Assembly: GCF_002242805.1 (NCBI RefSeq)
Contig: NZ_MCGQ01000057.1
Location: 1-51,211, forward strand
DNA: 51,211 nucleotides
Direction of reading: 5' to 3'
Source: Streptomyces diastatochromogenes
GTDB lineage: Bacteria; Actinomycetota; Actinomycetes; Streptomycetales; Streptomycetaceae
Position numbers and translations under genes: made by a program. Each line of letters opens with the position of its first letter. Positions within the stretch are counted from its first letter, which is position 1. Shown here one piece after another: positions 48,594 to 51,211 of the stretch. The notes beneath the pieces were generated by a model. That model saw only the letters and a list, made by a program, of their open reading frames with translations. It made no database searches and was not told the origin of the DNA.

Positions 48594-48738
48594 GACCCCG
48601 TAGCTCCTTCACTCGTCGCCTCATCCGCACGGCCTTCCACTGCCGTCCGTCCGACCGATGAACTCGCCGCGACGGCGGTGAAGTTCCCAGGTCACCTGTT
48701 CGGGTGACGGTGTAGTGAGAGAACGCCTGGCGGTCCGG

Positions 48739-49389
48739 TCAACCGAGTTCGCGCGGGCCGTAGATCGCGCTGTCGGCTCCGGTGGCCAGGGCCCAGTAGC
48801 GGTCGCCGAAGGACCAGTGCCACCACTCGGTGGGGTAGTTCACCAGGCCCGCTGCGGTCAGTGCGTCCCCGAGCAGCCGCCGGTTGGCGCGTGCTTCGGC
48901 GCCGACGTTGCCGGCGTCCGTGTAGCAGGCGCCCGCGCTCTCCTCGGGGCTGGCGTTCATCCGGGTCCCCATGTCGAGTTCCCGCCCGTCGGCGGAGACG
49001 AGGGTGAGGTCGACCGCGGCGCCGGCGCTGTGCGGCGCGATCTCCGGCGGCGACACGTACCGGCTCGCGGCCTCCCGCACCTGCGCCGGCGACCAACCCG
49101 GGTTGTCGCCTCGCAGTTCGTCGGCATAACCCTCGAAGTAGTGGCGCTGCAGCGCGGGCGGCCGGTACCCCTCGACGAACAGCAGCCGTATGCCGTCCGG
49201 CAGCAGCTCCTGAGCCTTGAGCAGCCGGGTCAGCACCCCTTCTCGCAGATGCGCGAACGCCCCCGAGTCGTCGGTGTTGCGATCACCGACGGCGAGGTCC
49301 CGCAGCCGGACGTCGACGAGCGGTTCACCGCAGTCGACCACCGGGACGGCCGCGATCTTCGGATCCGACATCAGCACGATCTCGTTCAT
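48739..49389 (-). CDS. VanX-like D-alanyl-D-alanine dipeptidase family (M15)
   Basis: The 216-residue protein contains EGYRPPALQRHYF, then HSAGAAVDLTLV (zinc His and Asp) and NYPTEWWHWSFGDRYWA (catalytic Glu and zinc His). These match the M15D family (VanX/Ddpx) of enzymes that cleave D-Ala-D-Ala. It has no signal peptide and is cytosolic. It could recycle wall peptides or give low-level glycopeptide tolerance, but there are no vanH/vanA genes here. The ATG at 49389 is used; 49371 is another option. Confidence 0.88.
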   Translation of the reverse strand: MNEIVLMSDPKIAAVPVVDCGEPLVDVRLRDLAVGDRNTDDSGAFAHLREGVLTRLLKAQELLPDGIRLLFVEGYRPPALQRHYFEGYADELRGDNPGWSPAQVREAASRYVSPPEIAPHSAGAAVDLTLVSADGRELDMGTRMNASPEESAGACYTDAGNVGAEARANRRLLGDALTAAGLVNYPTEWWHWSFGDRYWALATGADSAIYGPRELG

Positions 49390-49442
49390 GCACTGATCAT
49401 TGCCGACGCCCCCACTCGGCCGTGAGCGGTAGAGCGTCGAAC

Positions 49443-49898
49443 TCAGGCCGGTTCCCCTGCCCCCGCCCCTTCCCCCAGCCCCTGCCCCGCCGCCCGGGCC
49501 GCCTTGCGGCGTTGACGGCGGCTCACCCGGGGTGCCTGGTCGGGGAGCCAGCCGAAGGCGAGGCAGCTGCCGGTGGCGCCGAGGAGGAGGCCGATGAAGA
49601 AGCCGCCCAGGTTGGAGGTGAGCCAGGTGCCCAGGGAGAGCAGGATGCCGGTGATGGAGTAGAAGAGCCGCTGGGAGGGATTGAAGAGGATCAGCAGACC
49701 CAGCAGCACCATCAGCGTCGGCAGCAGATAGCCGGCCAGGCCCTGCATGCCGATGTGCATGACGACCTTCAGCGAGGCCTTCTCGGTGAGCAGGATCCAG
49801 CCGCCGCCGAGGGCCAGCAGCAGCCCGCCCCAGAACGGCCGGCGGGCCCGCCACCTGCGGAAGGCGGGCCTCAGTCCCTGATGTGGACGCTCCGGCAT
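49443..49898 (-). CDS. DUF6114 membrane protein
   Basis: The 151-residue protein has about four membrane helices (residues 22-38, 44-72, 78-92, 96-115) and a basic tail (SRRQRRKAARAAGQGLGEGA). It matches DUF6114, which in Streptomyces is encoded next to DUF6230 proteins. The ATG comes 4 bases after the DUF6230 stop, so it is in the same operon. No catalytic motif is visible; the function of the pair is unknown. Confidence 0.82.
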   Translation of the reverse strand: MPERPHQGLRPAFRRWRARRPFWGGLLLALGGGWILLTEKASLKVVMHIGMQGLAGYLLPTLMVLLGLLILFNPSQRLFYSITGILLSLGTWLTSNLGGFFIGLLLGATGSCLAFGWLPDQAPRVSRRQRRKAARAAGQGLGEGAGAGEPA

Positions 49899-49902
49899 CG
49901 GA

Positions 49903-50601
49903 TCAGCAAGCCTTGTCGCTGAAGCTCAGCTTGAGTCCGGGCAGCCTGAACACACCAGCGGTGGTCGCGTAGTTGGTCTGCCGAAGGTTGCCGATGTGCA
50001 CGGTGTCGGCCTGCTGGCTGAAGACGCCGATCGGGCCCTTCGCGTTCGCCTTGTTCAGCGTGCTGGCGTCGTTGCCGATCTCGATGTTGCCGAAAGCAGC
50101 GTCGCCCGACAGCTCGGTCGAGTCGGTGGTGAGGTCGCTCGCGGTCACCTTCTGGTCGCCGCCGCCGGCGGTGATCTTCAGGTTGGTGCCGCCCAGGTCG
50201 ACGCTCTGGCACAGCTTGGTGAGCGTGGCGTTCTTGATCGCGGAGGTGACGACGAGCACCTGCCCGCCGGTGTCCCCGGCGTTCGGGCTGCCGTCCGCCA
50301 TGTTGTCGAGACCGCCGAACTGCTCGAACCCGGTGCCGTTGAGTTCCGTGGCCGTGACGGTGAACGGCATGCCGGAGATCGCGAACTGCACACCCAGCGC
50401 GCCCTCGGCGGTGAGGATCGCCAGGCCGGCGGCGACCAAGGTGGCGGGCACCGCCATGACGGCGGCCCTGCGCAGTCGTACCCGACCTCGCCGTTCGCCG
50501 CCGCCGGCGGTCCCTGACGCGGCTGAGGTTTCGGACGGGGAACCGCTTCCCGGGTTCTCGGGGGTGTTGTCGGCGGACGAGAGGTCCGGGGACGAGGCCA
50601 T
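49903..50601 (-). CDS. DUF6230 family exported protein
   Basis: The 232-residue protein has a disordered Ser/Gly/Glu N-terminus (about 40 residues), then an Arg-rich segment and one membrane anchor (AAVMAVPATLVAAGLAILTA, near residue 47). The rest is an extracytoplasmic beta-rich domain with SGMPFTVTATELNGTGFEQ and a single Cys pair (LCQS and the C-terminal Cys). Homologues have been labelled cholesterol esterase, but no hydrolase motif is seen. The ATG at 50601 has GGGAG 6 bases upstream. A promoter is visible 140-170 bases upstream, and DUF6114 follows. Confidence 0.82.
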   Translation of the reverse strand: MASSPDLSSADNTPENPGSGSPSETSAASGTAGGGERRGRVRLRRAAVMAVPATLVAAGLAILTAEGALGVQFAISGMPFTVTATELNGTGFEQFGGLDNMADGSPNAGDTGGQVLVVTSAIKNATLTKLCQSVDLGGTNLKITAGGGDQKVTASDLTTDSTELSGDAAFGNIEIGNDASTLNKANAKGPIGVFSQQADTVHIGNLRQTNYATTAGVFRLPGLKLSFSDKAC

Positions 50602-50743
50602 GTCTGCTCCCATGGGCATAGATCAATGCGGGTTGGGCTTCAGTGGCGCGTTGTCCTGGCGCGGACAGTGGCTGCCGCGTACGCCTCCTCGCACTCCCGG
50701 CGGATGCAAGGGCTTTCTCGTTACGCGGCAGTAGCCTGCGAGG

Positions 50744-50773
50744 AAGTTACCGCCGGTTACTTTGGAGGGTCAA
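50744..50773 (-). promoter_or_regulatory. Vegetative-type promoter and palindrome for DUF6230
   Basis: On the minus strand TTGACC (50773-50768), an 18-base spacer and TAACTT (50749-50744) form a good promoter. An inverted repeat AAGTTACC-GCC-GGTTACTT overlaps the -10 and spacer (50744-50762, one mismatch), so a repressor could bind there. The leader would be about 135 bases. Confidence 0.6.
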
Positions 50774-50877
50774 GGGAGTTGTGAAAAAAGGGTGTTGGAT
50801 GTGCGGGGACGTCGACGGGCCCGGTCGGGAGGCGGTCTCCGACCACCGTCAATAAGCAGCAACTCCCTTGCCGCGCC

Positions 50878-50907
50878 TTGACGTTGATGGTTGATCAGGT
50901 CTACAAC
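50878..50907 (+). promoter_or_regulatory. Vegetative-type promoter toward the window end
   Basis: TTGACG (50878-50883) and TACAAC (50902-50907) are separated by 18 bases, a good match to the Streptomyces HrdB-type consensus. The gene served lies beyond the window, at least 300 bases on, so the transcript has a long leader or is a non-coding RNA. Confidence 0.6.
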
Positions 50908-51211
50908 TCTCCCTGGTTTCCCCGGATCCGTGGCGCCGGATCCGCCGAGCGGTATCGGCCGCGTTCCCGGCCTTCATTCGGTAACCGCTCTGCCTTTCTC
51001 CGACAACCGACAACCGCTCCGCACCAGCGCGGCATCGGCACGGTCGCTTCCCCCTCCTCGGCCCGTGCCCGGCCGCCCTCTGTCCGGCCCGGTCGGAGGC
51101 CTTCCCCCGAGGCCTTCGACCGGTGCCCGGCCGGCCGCCGTCGCCGGTCCGTCACGTACGGAGAAGGCGTCACGGCCCGGCGACGGCGGCACCCCCCACC
51201 CACCATCCCCC

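Larger units (their letters stand above)
50602..51211. other. Intergenic end region with divergent promoters
   Basis: This 610-base stretch holds a leftward promoter for DUF6230 (50744-50773), a possible 24-codon reading frame (50781-50855) and a rightward promoter (50878-50907). Several hairpins follow, such as GGATCCG...CGGATCC at 50929-50948. Reading frames from 50890 to the end are open but Arg/Pro-rich, as expected by chance at this GC. The next gene must start outside the window. Confidence 0.5.

Noticed and set aside
50901..51206. Minus-strand frame at the window end
   Set aside because: Arg/Gly-rich, no ribosome site, no family; the region looks like a leader on the other strand.
1..51211. 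CRISPR arrays, tRNA or rRNA genes, insertion sequences
   Set aside because: I found no regular spacer-repeat array, no cloverleaf with a conserved T-loop, and no transposase or integrase motifs.

Overview
The window is about 51 kb of high-GC actinobacterial chromosome, almost certainly from a Streptomyces. The grounds are a recognisable whiI sporulation regulator with a WhiG-type promoter, a conservon (cvnABCD), the coproporphyrin-type haem genes hemE/hemG/hemQ, a mycothiol-associated TIGR03086-family protein, copies of intergenic repeats typical of Streptomyces, GTG starts, near-total avoidance of TTA codons and very high third-position GC. I found no tRNA, rRNA, CRISPR array, transposase or phage gene. 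The gene order looks like a conserved core region with a few accessory patches.

Layout. 0-4.3 kb: whiI, a DUF3000 gene, hemE, a rhomboid protease and a small conserved gene. 4.3-10.7 kb: a CoA-disulfide-reductase-like flavoenzyme, a DUF4349 lipoprotein, hemG-hemQ and a secreted tripeptidyl aminopeptidase that shares a CTAG stop with hemQ. 10.8-14.0 kb: a possible operon of a DUF692/MNIO enzyme fused to an HvfC-like domain, a DUF4142 protein and a TIGR04222 membrane protein. 14.1-18.0 kb: a TIGR03086 enzyme, a TetR regulator, a PTH2 peptidyl-tRNA hydrolase, a two-gene ABC exporter whose ATPase carries the only TTA (bldA) codon I found, and a 60-residue zinc-ribbon protein. 18-25.3 kb: a CE4 deacetylase, a PEBP lipoprotein, an SPFH protein, SulP plus beta-carbonic anhydrase, a small secreted protein behind a striking palindrome, zapE and a RibD-like reductase. 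25.3-29.3 kb: a conserved small protein, murC, msrB and a GAF-PP2C phosphatase.

29.3-36.0 kb: an OmpR-type two-component system divergent from a three-gene flavin electron-transfer operon (ferric-reductase-like flavoprotein, FMN-binding protein, ApbE flavinyltransferase), then a GT39 glycosyltransferase. 36.3-44.0 kb: a glycine-betaine/osmoprotectant ABC transporter whose binding-protein gene is separated from the ATPase-permease operon by a complete conservon on the opposite strand. 44.0-45.4 kb: a sulfotransferase gene lying between two gene remnants, one of a DHA2-type MFS transporter and one of an Lrp/AsnC regulator. 45.4-50.6 kb: cell-envelope and stress genes (terB-like, LCP ligase, Spo0M-like, VanX-like dipeptidase) and a coupled DUF6230/DUF6114 pair. 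The last 600 bases hold a leftward promoter for that pair and a rightward promoter whose target lies beyond the window.

How they work together. hemE, hemG and hemQ supply three steps of the coproporphyrin-dependent haem pathway; the ferrochelatase is not here. SulP with carbonic anhydrase suggests bicarbonate uptake or CO2 balance. The reductase/FMN-binding/ApbE trio should carry electrons from cytosolic NAD(P)H to an extracytoplasmic covalent flavin, probably under the adjacent two-component system. The most open questions are the MNIO cluster without a visible precursor peptide, the possible regulatory DNA before the small secreted protein at 23.1 kb, and the rearranged sulfotransferase locus.
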